Shown: positions 1 through 8,914, numbered from the stretch's first letter. The stretch: DNA of 64,000 bases from Methylopila turkensis (GCF_027922325.1 NZ_BSFL01000001.1:1235610-1299609); one strand, 5' to 3'. Notes: generated by a model not told the origin, from the sequence alone. Program-made: numbers and translations.

Positions 1-1
1 G

Positions 2-736
2 CTGCTGCACGACGACGTGGTCGACGGCTCCGAGATGCGCCGCGGCAAGCTCGCCGCCCGGATGCTCTGGGGCAACGAGGCGAGCGTGCTGGTCGGCGAT
101 TTCCTGCTCGGCCAGGCCTTCAAGATGATGGTCGAGGTCGGCTCGCTCGAAGCGCTGCGCATTCTCGCCGACGCCGCGGCCGTGATCGCCGAGGGCGAGG
201 TGATGCAGCTCGCCGCCGCCAAGAACACCGCCACCACCGAGGACGATTATCTCGCCGTGGTGCGCGGCAAGACCGCGGCGCTGTTCGCCGCCGCCTGCGA
301 GGTCGGCCCGGTGATCGCCGACCGCCCGAAGGCGGAGCAGGCCGCGGCCCGCTCGTACGGCATGAATCTCGGCATCGCCTTCCAGCTCGTGGACGACGCG
401 CTCGACTACGGCGGGCGCGAGGCCAAGCTCGGCAAGAAGGTCGGCGACGACTTCCGCGAGGGCAAGATCACGCTGCCGGTCGTGCTCGCCTACCGCCGCG
501 GCTCGGCCGAGGAGCGCGCCTTCTGGAAGCGCACGCTCGAGGACGGCCGGATCGAGGACGGCGATCTGGCGGAAGCGATCCGCCTGCTCGCGAAGCACGG
601 CGCGATCGACGCCACGCTGGAGCGCGCCCGGCACTACGGCGCCATGGCCCGCGACGCCCTCGCCTTGTTCGGCGACCGCCCGGCCGCGAAAGCGCTGCTC
701 GACGTGGTGGGCTTCGTGACGGCGCGGGCGCACTGA
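2..736 (+). CDS. ispB: Polyprenyl diphosphate synthase (trans-isoprenyl diphosphate synthase), 5' end cut by window
   Basis: The C-terminal 244 residues of an all-alpha isoprenyl chain elongating synthase, which condenses isopentenyl diphosphate units into the side chain of ubiquinone. The frame is open at the window edge, and its second to sixth visible codons read LHDDV, leading into the first aspartate-rich motif DDVVD. The second motif, DDALD, lies near residue 131 in LVDDALDYGG. Both Mg-diphosphate binding motifs are therefore intact. A full family member is about 330 residues, so roughly 90 are missing upstream. The symbol reflects the octaprenyl/decaprenyl branch; exact chain length cannot be read from sequence. 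No downstream partner lies on this strand. Confidence 0.9.
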   Translation: MLHDDVVDGSEMRRGKLAARMLWGNEASVLVGDFLLGQAFKMMVEVGSLEALRILADAAAVIAEGEVMQLAAAKNTATTEDDYLAVVRGKTAALFAAACEVGPVIADRPKAEQAAARSYGMNLGIAFQLVDDALDYGGREAKLGKKVGDDFREGKITLPVVLAYRRGSAEERAFWKRTLEDGRIEDGDLAEAIRLLAKHGAIDATLERARHYGAMARDALALFGDRPAAKALLDVVGFVTARAH

Positions 737-761
737 GGGGGCGCTTGCCCGGTCTTCCGTT

Positions 762-1088
762 TTATCGGCCGTCGTCCGCCTCGTAGTCGAAATCGTCATC
801 GACCAGCCTTGAGCCGGGGCTCATCCTGCCGTGCCGGATCGACGTCACCGACAGAGACGTCCCGCTAATCTCGTAGATCAGCACATAGTCGCCGACGACC
901 AGCCTCCGCGCCTCAGCCACAGGCGACGGTTCAGCCCCCGCTCCGATCTTCGAGAACTGCGCCAGATTCGACAGCGCTTCGCCGATCCGGACGACGAACT
1001 TCTCCGCAGCTGCCCGATTGCGGTCACGCAGGTATCCCGCCTCGTGCCGAAGGAAGCGACGCGCGTCCCCCGACAGCCTAACTTTCAT
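762..1088 (-). CDS. ParE/RelE-superfamily toxin of a type II toxin-antitoxin pair
   Basis: A protein of 108 residues with the ParE-like layout: an N-terminal helix pair rich in Ala/Arg (FLRHEAGYLRDRNRAAAEKF), then the beta strand core RRLVVGDYVLIYEI and a C-terminal VTSIRHGR strand. Members of this fold act on DNA gyrase (ParE) or ribosome-bound mRNA (RelE). The sequence looks closer to ParE, but the target cannot be decided. Its start ATG overlaps the stop of the upstream antitoxin by one base (TGATG), so the two are translationally coupled. The acidic tail after residue 95 (DDDFDYEADD) is unusual for the family. Confidence 0.85.
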   Translation of the reverse strand: MKVRLSGDARRFLRHEAGYLRDRNRAAAEKFVVRIGEALSNLAQFSKIGAGAEPSPVAEARRLVVGDYVLIYEISGTSLSVTSIRHGRMSPGSRLVDDDFDYEADDGR

Positions 1089-1348
1089 CAGGCGGCTTTG
1101 CCGGCCACGATCGCCTCAAGCTCCCGCATCACGTCGTCGAGATCGTGAGCCTCGCCGGCGGCGATCTGATCGCGCCCGCGCCTGATGGACAGAATTTCCT
1201 GCCCCTCGCCCGCGAGATAGAGCCGCAAAGCGCGGACGATCACCCAGCTCCGCGTCCGCTCGCAGGTTTCGGCGATCGTCTCGACCTGCGCCAAGACGTC
1301 GACCGGCAGCCGTAAGGTCACCGGATCGGAAAGGGCAGGCTTGGCCAT
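1088..1348 (-). CDS. Ribbon-helix-helix (CopG/ParD-like) antitoxin
   Basis: An antitoxin of 86 residues. The N-terminal PVTLRLPVDVLAQVETIAE followed by the helix RSWVIVRALRLYL is the ribbon-helix-helix DNA-binding fold. The C-terminal half (DDVMRELEAIVAG) is the likely toxin-binding segment. I placed the start at 1348 because GGAGG (1358-1354) lies five bases before that ATG. An upstream ATG at 1363 sits only two bases from the operator palindrome and has no ribosome binding site. Neutralisation of the ParE-like toxin encoded directly after it, and autorepression through the palindrome at 1366-1382, are inferred from the family. Confidence 0.82.
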   Translation of the reverse strand: MAKPALSDPVTLRLPVDVLAQVETIAETCERTRSWVIVRALRLYLAGEGQEILSIRRGRDQIAAGEAHDLDDVMRELEAIVAGKAA

Positions 1349-1365
1349 GGTCGCCTCCGACATTT

Positions 1366-1382
1366 GTAATACAACGTATTAC
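1366..1382 (-). promoter_or_regulatory. Operator palindrome of the ParDE-like operon
   Basis: A perfect inverted repeat of 7 bp arms (GTAATAC, spacer AAC, GTATTAC) lies 17 bases upstream of the chosen antitoxin start. On the minus strand a TTGACG box (1402-1397) is followed after 15 bases by TAATAC (1381-1376), so the palindrome overlaps a plausible -10 element. This is the arrangement expected for autorepression by a ribbon-helix-helix antitoxin. Binding is inferred, not shown. Confidence 0.7.
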
Positions 1383-1411
1383 GCGCCAACGTCTGGCGTC
1401 AATCCGCGTCC

Positions 1412-1732
1412 TCACCCCCGCGGCCCGAACAGCACCACCGCGGCGCCGGCGACGCAGATGGCGGAGCCCGTGAGGTCCCAGCGGTCGGGCCGCACGCCCT
1501 CGATCGTCCAGAGCCAGACAAGCGAGGCCGCGACGTAGACGCCGCCATAGGCGGCGTAGGCGCGGCCCGCGGCCTCCACGTCGACCAGCGTCAGCAGCCA
1601 GGCGAAGACGATCAGCGACAGAACGCCGGCCGCGAGCCACAGCGGCGAGGCCTGCAGGCGGAACACCGCCCAGAAGGCGAAGCAGCCGGCGATCTCGGCG
1701 AAGGCGGCGGCGACATAGACGGCGGCGGTCAC
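1412..1732 (-). CDS. YnfA/UPF0060 small membrane protein
   Basis: A protein of 106 residues with four predicted membrane helices. It matches the UPF0060 pattern: [10 protein letters not shown] in the first helix, [20 protein letters not shown] in the centre and [20 protein letters not shown] at the end. Related to small multidrug resistance proteins; function is not established for most members. The GTG at 1732 is taken as start because it lies 11 bases after the ispE stop and begins exactly where homologues begin ([13 protein letters not shown]). The much longer open frame upstream is an antisense/shifted shadow of ispE. Probably co-transcribed with ispE. Confidence 0.88.
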   Translation of the reverse strand: MTAAVYVAAAFAEIAGCFAFWAVFRLQASPLWLAAGVLSLIVFAWLLTLVDVEAAGRAYAAYGGVYVAASLVWLWTIEGVRPDRWDLTGSAICVAGAAVVLFGPRG

Positions 1733-1743
1733 GATCGGGCCCT

Positions 1744-2601
1744 TCAACGCAGCATGGTCGAGCGCACCCACCAGCCGGGCGCGGCGGCGCTCAGCGCGCG
1801 CGCGGCGCGGCGCGCCTCCTGAGCGGTCGAGAACAGCCCGAACACGGTGGCCCCGGAGCCCGACATGCGCACGCCGCGGCAACCATGCTGGGAGGCGAGC
1901 AGCACGAGGCCGGCGCCGATCTCCGGCGCGATCCGCACGGCGGCCGCCTCGAGATCGTTGCGGCCGCGCGCGATCTCGGCCTCCGGGTCGCCGGGCGCCG
2001 CGCCCGCTGGTCCCGGCGGGACGAAGGTCTCGCCCGGCGCGAGCCCGAGCGCGCGGAACACCTCCGCGGTGCCGACCGGGCGCAGCGGGTTCATCAGCAC
2101 GGCGGGCTGCGGATCGAGCTTGACCTCGGTCAGCCGCTCGCCGCGGCCCTCCATGCGGGCGGCGCGCGAGCGGAGGCAGGCCGGCACGTCCGAACCGGTC
2201 GCGGCCGCGGCGTCGACGAGGCGGGGGTCGTCCGGCGAGAGGCCGTTCGCCTGCGCGAGCAGACGCAGCGCCGCCGCGGCGTCGGCCGAGCCGCCGCCGA
2301 GCCCCGCGGCCACCGGCACCCGTTTCACGAGCGTGAAGGCGCCAAGCGCGAGGCCCTCGACGCGCTCGGCGGCGGAGCGGGCGGCGCGGATCACGAGGTT
2401 GTCGTCGTCGGGTCCTGCGGCGTCGCCGAAGGGCCCCGACACTGCGAGCGAAAGCCCGGGGCCAGGCGCGAGCGTCAGCAGATCGGCGGCGCAGCCGGCG
2501 AAGGCCACGAGGCTGTCGAGCTCATGATAGCCGTCCGCCCGCCGCCCGCGGACGTGCAAGGTGAGGTTAACCTTGGCGGGCGCGCGCTCGCGAAGCAGCA
2601 T
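1744..2601 (-). CDS. ispE: 4-diphosphocytidyl-2-C-methyl-D-erythritol kinase
   Basis: A GHMP-family kinase of 285 residues that phosphorylates CDP-methylerythritol at the 2-hydroxyl in the non-mevalonate isoprenoid pathway, in the cytoplasm. The N-terminal [11 protein letters not shown] segment and YHELDSLV are typical. The ATP-binding glycine-rich loop is [18 protein letters not shown], and the C-terminal motif is [12 protein letters not shown]. The ATG at 2601 is supported by the conserved N-terminus and by its position 8 bases after the TPR protein stop. The open frame extends far upstream only because it reads through the TPR gene in another frame. It supplies precursors for enzymes such as the polyprenyl synthase at the window start. 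Confidence 0.96.
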   Translation of the reverse strand: MLLRERAPAKVNLTLHVRGRRADGYHELDSLVAFAGCAADLLTLAPGPGLSLAVSGPFGDAAGPDDDNLVIRAARSAAERVEGLALGAFTLVKRVPVAAGLGGGSADAAAALRLLAQANGLSPDDPRLVDAAAATGSDVPACLRSRAARMEGRGERLTEVKLDPQPAVLMNPLRPVGTAEVFRALGLAPGETFVPPGPAGAAPGDPEAEIARGRNDLEAAAVRIAPEIGAGLVLLASQHGCRGVRMSGSGATVFGLFSTAQEARRAARALSAAAPGWWVRSTMLR

Positions 2602-2609
2602 CGGCGCGC

Positions 2610-4661
2610 TCAACCGCCGTTCTTCTTCTCCTGCGCGTCCGCGGCGTTGGTCGGCGGATCGTCCGGCAGCCCGTCCTTGAGCTTGGCCTCGATCTTCTTG
2701 AGGTCCTCCGGCTCCGGCTTCAGATCCTTGGCGTGGCTCCACTGGAACCCCGCCTCCAGCCTCCGGCCGACGCGCCAGTAGGCGTCGCCGAGATGGTCGT
2801 TCATGACCGGGTCCTGCGGGCGCAGCTCCACCGCGCGCTCGAGCTCGCGCACGGCGTCCTCGTAACGGCCGAGCTTGAAATGCGCCCATCCGAGGCTGTC
2901 GACGATGTAGCCGTCGTCCGGGCGCAGCTCGACCGCGCGGCGGATGAGCTTCATGCCCTCCTCAAGATTGACGCCCTGATCGACCCAGGAATAGCCGAGA
3001 TAGTTCATCACCAGCGGCTGGTCGGGGAACAGCTCCAGCGCCTTCTTGAGGTCGGCCTCCGACTTCGGCCACTGCTTCGAGCGCTCATAGGCGATGCCGC
3101 GCACGTAATAGAGCGACCAGTCCGCGCGCGTCGGTCCGGCGGGCTGCGCGGCCGGCGGGACGGGGGCCGGCGCCGCGGCCAAGGTCGGCGTCGCGGGCGC
3201 TGCGTCCGGCAGCAGGATCGACTGCCCCGGCGCGATCGCGCCGGAGCGCGGCAGGCGGCGGCCGTTGACGCGGATCGCCTCCGGCGTGCTGTTGAGCGCG
3301 ACCAGCTCCGGCCAGCGGTTCGGATCTCCGAGACGATCGCGCGCGAGCGTCCAGAACGTGTCGCCCTTCTGGACCACGTAGGCCTTCGGCTCCGCGGCCG
3401 CAGGCGCCGCCGCGGCGGCCGGCGGCGGCGAGGCCGGCTCGGTCCGCTTCGCGATCAGGTCGATCGCCCGCGTGTAGGTCGCGGCGGCCTCGACGAACTG
3501 CTCGCGGCCGCGCTCGATGTTGCCGAGCGCGACGATCGCCTCCTGGTCGTCGGGATCGGCGTCGATCAGCTTGGACAGCAGCGCCTTCGCCTCGTCCGTC
3601 CGGTCGAGCCGGTCGAGGTCGATCGCGCTCTGGATCTCGGCGTTGCGCTTCAGCGGCGAACTCGCGGGCACGCGTCGGTAGGCGTCGATGGCGGCCTGGT
3701 ACTGGTTGATCTGGTCGTAGAGGTCGGCGAGCGTCACCAGCGCCATCGGGTGCTGGGGCTTCACGAACAGCGCGAGCTGCAGATAGACGATCGACAGATC
3801 CTCGCCGCCCTGGCGGCCGAGCGCGCCGCCGATGCCGTAGAGCACCTCGGCGACGCCGTCGGCCACGTCGGCGATCGGCCGCTGCGGCTCGCGGCCCTGG
3901 TCGATGGCCTCCCGCACCTCGCGGGTGAGCGGGTGGCGCGGCGCCGCCTTCTCGAATTCGGCCAGCGTCCGGAGCGCGCCGTCGCGGTCGCCCGTGCGGG
4001 CGCGGAAGGTCGCGGCGGCCTGCGCCACGCGAAGCGCGGCGCCGTCGCCCGAGAGCGCCGCCGTGAACCTGCGGGCGGCCTCGTCGCGGCGGCCGGCGAG
4101 GTCGGCGATCAGCGCGCCGTGGTAGTCGCGGAACGTGCCGAAGAAGTCCGCGCCCTGCAGCCGGTCGATCGATTCGAGCGCCCGCGCCGGCTGGCCGGAG
4201 CCGAGATAGGACCAGGCGTTGAGGAGATGGATGGTGAGGTCCGCGAGCGGCCCGCGCGCGCTCTTGGCGAGATGGGCGCGCGCCGAGGCGTAGGAGCCCG
4301 ACTTCAGCGCGCGCACGGCGACCGCGAGCTGCGCCATGCGGTTGGTCGGGTCGGCCGCCAGCACCCGCTCGGCGAGGCGCATGGACTGGTCGTCGTCGCC
4401 CTCGGCGAGCGACAGCAGGAAGGCGCGCTCCAGCAGTTCGGGATTGCGCGGATCGGTCCGGAGCGCGGCGCGGAAGAACGCCGCGGCCGCGTCGACGTCG
4501 CGCTGCGCGCCGGCGACCCGGCCGGCGAGATAGGCCCCCGCGAAGGACGCGTTGGCGGCGAGTTCCGCATCGGAAGTGGCGCGCGCCTGCGCGGCCGGAG
4601 CGCCGAGGAAGGCCGTCGTCGCAAGGAGGAGCGCGGCGAGGCGACGGTCGAAAGCGATCAC
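2610..4661 (-). CDS. Secreted TPR-repeat protein with an internal LysM domain
   Basis: A protein of 683 residues with an N-terminal signal peptide ([19 protein letters not shown]). About nine tetratricopeptide units fill residues 35-405 and 510-660. Between them is a LysM-like domain at about 427-486 ([19 protein letters not shown], then a C-terminal PGQSILLP), flanked by Ala/Pro-rich linkers. Hyphomicrobiales commonly carry a TPR protein directly upstream of ispE. The role of that family is unknown to me, and an envelope scaffold is a guess. LysM would allow peptidoglycan binding, so periplasmic anchoring to the wall is plausible. The stop lies 8 bases before ispE, suggesting one operon. Confidence 0.88.
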   Translation of the reverse strand: MIAFDRRLAALLLATTAFLGAPAAQARATSDAELAANASFAGAYLAGRVAGAQRDVDAAAAFFRAALRTDPRNPELLERAFLLSLAEGDDDQSMRLAERVLAADPTNRMAQLAVAVRALKSGSYASARAHLAKSARGPLADLTIHLLNAWSYLGSGQPARALESIDRLQGADFFGTFRDYHGALIADLAGRRDEAARRFTAALSGDGAALRVAQAAATFRARTGDRDGALRTLAEFEKAAPRHPLTREVREAIDQGREPQRPIADVADGVAEVLYGIGGALGRQGGEDLSIVYLQLALFVKPQHPMALVTLADLYDQINQYQAAIDAYRRVPASSPLKRNAEIQSAIDLDRLDRTDEAKALLSKLIDADPDDQEAIVALGNIERGREQFVEAAATYTRAIDLIAKRTEPASPPPAAAAAPAAAEPKAYVVQKGDTFWTLARDRLGDPNRWPELVALNSTPEAIRVNGRRLPRSGAIAPGQSILLPDAAPATPTLAAAPAPVPPAAQPAGPTRADWSLYYVRGIAYERSKQWPKSEADLKKALELFPDQPLVMNYLGYSWVDQGVNLEEGMKLIRRAVELRPDDGYIVDSLGWAHFKLGRYEDAVRELERAVELRPQDPVMNDHLGDAYWRVGRRLEAGFQWSHAKDLKPEPEDLKKIEAKLKDGLPDDPPTNAADAQEKKNGG

Positions 4662-4838
4662 GGAACTCTACCTCCGATAGGTCAGGGCGCGCGGGCGGAA
4701 ACGCCCCGCGGGGCGCGCGCGGCGTCCACCATGAACCCGCGAGTCCGGCGCCACAAGCCCGCACCAGGGACGCAGCCGGCGCCCGAACGCGCAGGCGACG
4801 GTCGACACGCGCCAGCCTAGGACGCTATCGCTCGGGAG

Positions 4839-5627
4839 ATGAATCAAGATTCCGAAGCCTTCGCCACGGCGGGCGACGCATCCCCCGGTCTCGCCGTCGC
4901 CGCGCTCTACGCCTTCGCGCCGACGCCCGACGCGGCCGACCTGCGGGAGCCGCTGCGCGCGCTCTGCGAGCGGCGCGGCGTGCGCGGCACGCTGCTGCTC
5001 GCGCCCGAAGGCGTGAACGGCACGATCGCGGCCGAACCGTCCGAGCTCTCGGCGGCGCTCGACGAGATGCGCTCGCTGTTCGCCGGCCGGCTCGACGGCA
5101 TGGAGCTCAAGTTCTCGACCGCCGCCGCGCCGCCGTTCCGGCGGCTGAAGGTCCGTCTGAAGCGCGAGATCGTCACCCTCGGCGACCCTGCGGCGGACCC
5201 GACGCGGCTGCGCGGCGCCTCTGTCGCGCCGGAGGACTGGAACGCGCTGATCGGCCGCGACGACGTCGTCACGGTCGACGTGCGCAACGCCTTTGAGGTG
5301 GCGATGGGCTCGTTCGAGGGCGCAATCGATCCCGGCACGGGCCGCTTCAGCGACTTCAAGGCCTTCGCCGCTGAGAAGCTCGCCGGCGCGAAGCACCGCA
5401 CCGTCGCCCTGTTCTGCACCGGCGGCATCCGCTGCGAGAAGGCGAGCGCGCATCTCCTCGCGAACGGCTTCCGCGACGTCCGGCAGCTTCAGGGCGGCAT
5501 TCTGCGCTATCTCGAGCATGTCCCGCCGGAGCGCAGCCGCTGGCGGGGCGAGTGTTTCGTGTTCGACGAGCGCGTAGCGCTCGGCCACGGGTTGCGGCAG
5601 ACGACGCCGGAGGAGCCGAATGGCTGA
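4839..5627 (+). CDS. trhO: Oxygen-dependent tRNA uridine-34 hydroxylase (rhodanese-domain protein)
   Basis: A TrhO/YceA-family protein of 262 residues, which hydroxylates U34 of tRNAs to 5-hydroxyuridine using O2. It has an N-terminal acylphosphatase-like domain (LLLAPEGVNGTIA, residues 52-64) and a rhodanese domain from about 125. The catalytic loop is FCTGGIRCEK with Cys193. It ends at ERVALGHGL plus a short tail, so it lacks the long C-terminal extension of the 350-residue enterobacterial protein; short forms occur in alphaproteobacteria. A GGGAG sequence lies unusually close to this ATG, so the start is slightly uncertain. Overlaps slyX by 8 bases. Confidence 0.93.
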   Translation: MNQDSEAFATAGDASPGLAVAALYAFAPTPDAADLREPLRALCERRGVRGTLLLAPEGVNGTIAAEPSELSAALDEMRSLFAGRLDGMELKFSTAAAPPFRRLKVRLKREIVTLGDPAADPTRLRGASVAPEDWNALIGRDDVVTVDVRNAFEVAMGSFEGAIDPGTGRFSDFKAFAAEKLAGAKHRTVALFCTGGIRCEKASAHLLANGFRDVRQLQGGILRYLEHVPPERSRWRGECFVFDERVALGHGLRQTTPEEPNG

Positions 5628-5823
5628 CGACGCCCAGCGCATCGACGCGCTCGAGGAGCGCATCGCCTATCAGGACGAGGCGATCGAGACGCTGAACCAG
5701 ACCGTCACCGCGCAATGGGCGGTGATCGACGCGCTGAAGCGCGAGGTGGCCGCGCTCGGCGAGCGGCTGGAGGACGCCGTCTCCGGCCCCGCGCCGGTGG
5801 ACCGCCCGCCGCCGCACTACTGA
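5620..5823 (+). CDS. slyX: SlyX-family coiled-coil protein
   Basis: A small cytoplasmic protein of 67 residues. It is one long amphipathic helix (residues 6-52) with heptads typical of SlyX (RIDALEERIAYQDEAIETLN). The family-typical C-terminus is PPPHY. Molecular function is unknown. It overlaps trhO by 8 bases upstream, and its stop overlaps the next ATG (TGATG), so it sits in a tightly coupled operon of trhO, slyX, glycosylase and esterase. Confidence 0.93.
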   Translation: MADDAQRIDALEERIAYQDEAIETLNQTVTAQWAVIDALKREVAALGERLEDAVSGPAPVDRPPPHY

Positions 5824-6518
5824 TGGCCGGCGCGCCTCCGCGCCCCGCGCGAGTCATCACCCAGGCGGAGCTCGATGGCGCGCTCGACGCGCTGTGCGCG
5901 CGTGATCCCCGCCTCGCGGCGGCGCGCGCCGTGTCCGAACCGCCCGACCCGCGCGCGCTGGCGCCGGACCTCTCCGGCCTCGTCTGGGTCGTCAACTCCC
6001 AGCTGATCTCGGTCGCCGCAGCCCGCGCCATCCACGGCCGGCTGGAGACGGCGCTCGGGCGGATCGACCACGCCAGCCTCTCCGCCGCCTCCGACGAGAC
6101 GATCCGTGCGGCGGGCCTGTCCCGGCCGAAGCTCCGGACGGTGCGGGCGCTCTGCGCGGCGGTCGACGCCGGCCTCGACGTTCGGGGCCTCGAACGGCTC
6201 GACGACGGCGAGGCGCGGGCGCGCCTGCTCGCCATATCGGGCGTTGGACCCTGGACCGCGGACGTGTTCCTGCTGTTCGCCCATGGCCGCGCGGACGTCT
6301 TCCCCGCCGGAGACCTCGCGGTGCAGGAGGCGATGCGGCGCGTGTTGGGGCTGCCGGCGCGGCCGGACGCCCGCGCCGCGGAGCGGATCGCCGAGGACTG
6401 GCGGCCCCTGCGCGGAGTGGCGGCGCGCCTGCTCTGGGCATATTACCTGACCCGGCGCAGCGAGCGCGACCGCGCGCCGGCGCCCCATGCGCCCGAGACC
6501 CAGGAGGAGACCGCATGA
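5823..6518 (+). CDS. DNA-3-methyladenine glycosylase II-like (AlkA, HhH-GPD superfamily)
   Basis: A protein of 231 residues that resembles the catalytic half of AlkA-type base excision glycosylases for alkylated purines. The helix-hairpin-helix motif SGVGPWTADVFLLF spans about residues 139-152, followed by the catalytic aspartate in FPAGDLAVQEA (Asp164). WVVNSQLISVAAARAI is the usual first helix pair. The N-terminal TBP-like domain of E. coli AlkA is absent, as in many short family members. ATG at 5823 overlaps the slyX stop by one base. The stop overlaps the esterase start by four bases. Confidence 0.9.
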   Translation: MAGAPPRPARVITQAELDGALDALCARDPRLAAARAVSEPPDPRALAPDLSGLVWVVNSQLISVAAARAIHGRLETALGRIDHASLSAASDETIRAAGLSRPKLRTVRALCAAVDAGLDVRGLERLDDGEARARLLAISGVGPWTADVFLLFAHGRADVFPAGDLAVQEAMRRVLGLPARPDARAAERIAEDWRPLRGVAARLLWAYYLTRRSERDRAPAPHAPETQEETA

Positions 6519-7201
6519 CGACCGCGATCGACGGACCCCGCCTCGCCCCGGCTTCCGGCGCGGCCAAATCGCTGGTCGTGTTCCTGCACGGCTACGGCGC
6601 GGACGGCAACGACCTGATCGCGATCGGCCGCGAATGGCGCAAGCTCCTGCCGGACGCGGCCTTCGTCGCCCCGCACGCGCCGGAGCGCTGCATGGCCTCG
6701 CCGTCGGGCCGGCAATGGTTCCCGCTGACATTCCGCGACCCGGACGAGCGCCGTCGCGGCGTGATCGCGGCGACGCCGGGACTGAACGCGTTTCTCGACG
6801 CCGAGCTCGCCCGCACAGGGCTCGGACCCGACCGGCTCGCGCTGGTCGGCTTCAGCCAGGGCACGATGATGGCGCTGCACGCCGGTCTGCGCCGTCCCAC
6901 GCCGCCGGCCGCCATCCTCGGCTATTCCGGCATGCTGGTGCAGCCCGAAGCGTTGAAGACCGAGGCGACGGGCAAGCCGCCGATCCTGCTGGTGCACGGC
7001 GACCGCGACGAGGTCATCCCGGTCGACGCTCTGTTCGCGGCCATGGACGGGCTCGCCGCCGCGGAGATCCCGGTCGAATGGCATCTCGCGCCCGGGCTCG
7101 GCCACGGCATCGACGGCGAGGGTCTCCGCCAGGGCGCCGCGTTTCTCGCCAGCGCGCTGAAACCGCGCAGAACAAGCCTTCGGGGCGCTTCACAAGCGTG
7201 A
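6515..7201 (+). CDS. Alpha/beta hydrolase, phospholipase/carboxylesterase family
   Basis: A serine hydrolase of 228 residues in the acyl-protein thioesterase/carboxylesterase family. The oxyanion region is FLHGYGADGNDL (residues 23-34). The nucleophile elbow is GFSQG with Ser114. The acid is Asp165 in HGDRDEVIP, and the histidine is His197 in GLGHGIDGEGL, giving a complete triad. No signal peptide, so cytoplasmic. Starts with ATGA overlap to the glycosylase gene and ends the operon. The natural substrate is unknown. Confidence 0.9.
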   Translation: MTTAIDGPRLAPASGAAKSLVVFLHGYGADGNDLIAIGREWRKLLPDAAFVAPHAPERCMASPSGRQWFPLTFRDPDERRRGVIAATPGLNAFLDAELARTGLGPDRLALVGFSQGTMMALHAGLRRPTPPAAILGYSGMLVQPEALKTEATGKPPILLVHGDRDEVIPVDALFAAMDGLAAAEIPVEWHLAPGLGHGIDGEGLRQGAAFLASALKPRRTSLRGASQA

Positions 7202-7216
7202 CACACGACATATAGA
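7189..7216 (+). promoter_or_regulatory. Candidate sigma-70 promoter of the HNH gene
   Basis: TTCACA (7189-7194) and TATAGA (7211-7216) are separated by 16 bases. They precede a GAGGAG ribosome binding site (7252-7257) and the GTG start at 7264. The -35 part lies inside the last codons of the esterase. Assigned by pattern only. Confidence 0.4.
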
Positions 7217-7263
7217 CTATCCCCCAGCGTCGCCCGACGCGGCGCGCTGTCGAGGAGTGCTCG

Positions 7264-7821
7264 GTGACGATCGCCGTATCGCCTGATGCGTGTCCGGCCT
7301 TGGTTCTGAACGCGGACTACAGGCCGCTCAGTTATTACCCGTTGTCCCTTTGGTCGTGGCAGGACGCCATCAAGGCGATCTTCCTCGACCGCGTGAACGT
7401 GCTGTCCCATTACGAGCGCGCGGTGCACAGCCCGAGCTTCGAGATGAAGCTCCCCTCGGTCGTGTGCCTCAAGACCTACGTCAAACCGTCGCGAAACCCC
7501 GCCTTCACGCGGTTTAACGTGTTCCTGCGCGACCGCTTCTCCTGCCAGTACTGCGGCACGCGCGAGGAGCTGACCTTCGACCATGTCGTCCCCCGCTCCC
7601 GGGGCGGACAGACGACGTGGGAGAACGTCGTGGCGGCCTGCTCGCCCTGCAACCTGAAGAAGGGCGGGCAGATGCCTGCGGATTGCGGGATGTGGCCGGC
7701 GCAGCCGCCGTTCCAGCCCTCGGTCCACGACCTGCACCAGAACGGCCGCGCCTTCCCGCCGAACTACCTGCACGACAGCTGGCTCGACTATCTCTACTGG
7801 GACAGCGAGCTGGAGCCGTAA
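7264..7821 (+). CDS. HNH endonuclease family protein
   Basis: A protein of 185 residues with a complete zinc-bound HNH module: CQYC (Cys94, Cys97), TFDHVVPRSRGG (Asp106, His107), WENVVAACSPCN (Asn121, Cys126, Cys129). The N-terminal half (ALVLNADYRPLSYYPLSLWSW) is typical of the conserved chromosomal HNH proteins of alphaproteobacteria. These are not linked to phage or restriction systems, and their function is unknown. GTG start is supported by GAGGAG six bases upstream. The gene converges with the esterase on the other strand, 13 bases apart. Confidence 0.9.
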   Translation: MTIAVSPDACPALVLNADYRPLSYYPLSLWSWQDAIKAIFLDRVNVLSHYERAVHSPSFEMKLPSVVCLKTYVKPSRNPAFTRFNVFLRDRFSCQYCGTREELTFDHVVPRSRGGQTTWENVVAACSPCNLKKGGQMPADCGMWPAQPPFQPSVHDLHQNGRAFPPNYLHDSWLDYLYWDSELEP

Positions 7822-7834
7822 GGCGCCGGGCCGG

Positions 7835-8914
7835 CTATTTCATCAGGCCGGCGGCGCGCAGCGCCTTTGTGATGACCGCCTCCACCGTCGCGGCGACAGG
7901 GGCCGGCGGCGGGCTCGGAGGCGCCTGCCGCGGCTCGGCCGGCCTGGCGCGCGACGGAGCCGAGCGGATCGCCTGCCTGTGCGCCTGCCGCTCCAGTCCC
8001 CAGAAGGCGAGCGTGGCCCGCGCCTGGGACAGGCCGACGTCGAGCATGTAAGGCGCGGCCCGTTCGCCCCTGGCGGCGTCGATCGGCACGCCGTGGTCCA
8101 TCCCGGCGACGATGTTCAGTTCGACGGCGTCGCCCAGCGTCTTCCACGTCAGTCGCCCGACCTGCGTCTCCCGGGCCCGGTCTGCGTCCAGGCCATGCAC
8201 GTCGGCCCATTGCGCGAACAGCCCGTCGGCATTGGCGCGCGCGACCGTCCGGTCGTCCGCGCCCTGCCAGATGGTGACGCGCGGCCAGGGACCCTCATGG
8301 GGGGACGCGGCGCGGACCAGATCGCCCCAACTCCGCGCGTCGAGGTCCCGTCCCTGGCTCATCGCCGCGAAGGCCGCGCTGACGCCATCGGCCGCGCCGA
8401 AGGGCAGTCCCGCCACGATCGCCCCGCCTGCGAAGACTTCCGGATAGGACGCGAGCATGACCGCGGCCATCGCGCCGCCGGCGGATAGCCCGGTGACGAA
8501 GACTTGGCTGCGGTCCAGCCGCCAGCGGGCGGTCATGGTCTCGATCATCTGTCGAATGGAGGCGGCCTCGCCCTTGTCCCGCGCCGCGCGGTGCGGCGCG
8601 AACCACGAGAAGCAGAGCTTGGGGTTGTTGACGCGGCGCTGCTCGGGATAGAGCACCGCGAAACGGTGCTCGTCGGCGAGCGCGGTCCAGCCGGCGGACG
8701 CCTCGTAGCCGCCGGCGAGCTGTGTGCATCCGTGCAGCACCACGACCAGCGGCGCGCCGGGCTTGAGCCCCGGAGGCGCATAGACCTTCATCGCGAGACC
8801 GCCGGGGTTGGAGCCGAAGTCCCGTACTGCTTTGAGCTTGGAGCCGCCGCTTCCGCCGCCGCCCTCGGGTCGGAACCGGCGCATGCCGGCGCCGGCGTCG
8901 CCTGTATCGGCCAT
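7835..8914 (-). CDS. PHB depolymerase-family esterase
   Basis: An alpha/beta hydrolase of 359 residues in the poly(3-hydroxybutyrate) depolymerase / LpqC-type esterase family. VVVLHGCTQLAGGYEASAGW (residues 58-77) is the characteristic oxyanion segment. The nucleophile is Ser144 in GLSAGGAMA, the acid is probably in WQGADDRTV, and the histidine is in MDHGVPID. A Gly-rich N-terminus (residues 8-25) and an Ala/Pro-rich C-terminal tail flank the domain. No obvious signal peptide at this start, which is supported by an AAGGAG site upstream. The open frame extends further upstream but lacks a better start. Substrate unproven. Confidence 0.85.
   Translation of the reverse strand: MADTGDAGAGMRRFRPEGGGGSGGSKLKAVRDFGSNPGGLAMKVYAPPGLKPGAPLVVVLHGCTQLAGGYEASAGWTALADEHRFAVLYPEQRRVNNPKLCFSWFAPHRAARDKGEAASIRQMIETMTARWRLDRSQVFVTGLSAGGAMAAVMLASYPEVFAGGAIVAGLPFGAADGVSAAFAAMSQGRDLDARSWGDLVRAASPHEGPWPRVTIWQGADDRTVARANADGLFAQWADVHGLDADRARETQVGRLTWKTLGDAVELNIVAGMDHGVPIDAARGERAAPYMLDVGLSQARATLAFWGLERQAHRQAIRSAPSRARPAEPRQAPPSPPPAPVAATVEAVITKALRAAGLMK

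Noticed and set aside
831..1148. Plus-strand frame opposite the ParE-like toxin
   Set aside because: Shadow; the toxin and antitoxin on the minus strand have clear family features and coupling.
2733..4820. Plus-strand frame of 695 codons opposite the TPR gene
   Set aside because: Shadow of the TPR protein gene, Arg-rich, no recognisable features.
7822..7860. Terminator between the HNH and esterase genes
   Set aside because: GCCGGC-rich inverted words exist but lie partly in the esterase coding end and lack a U run; too ambiguous.
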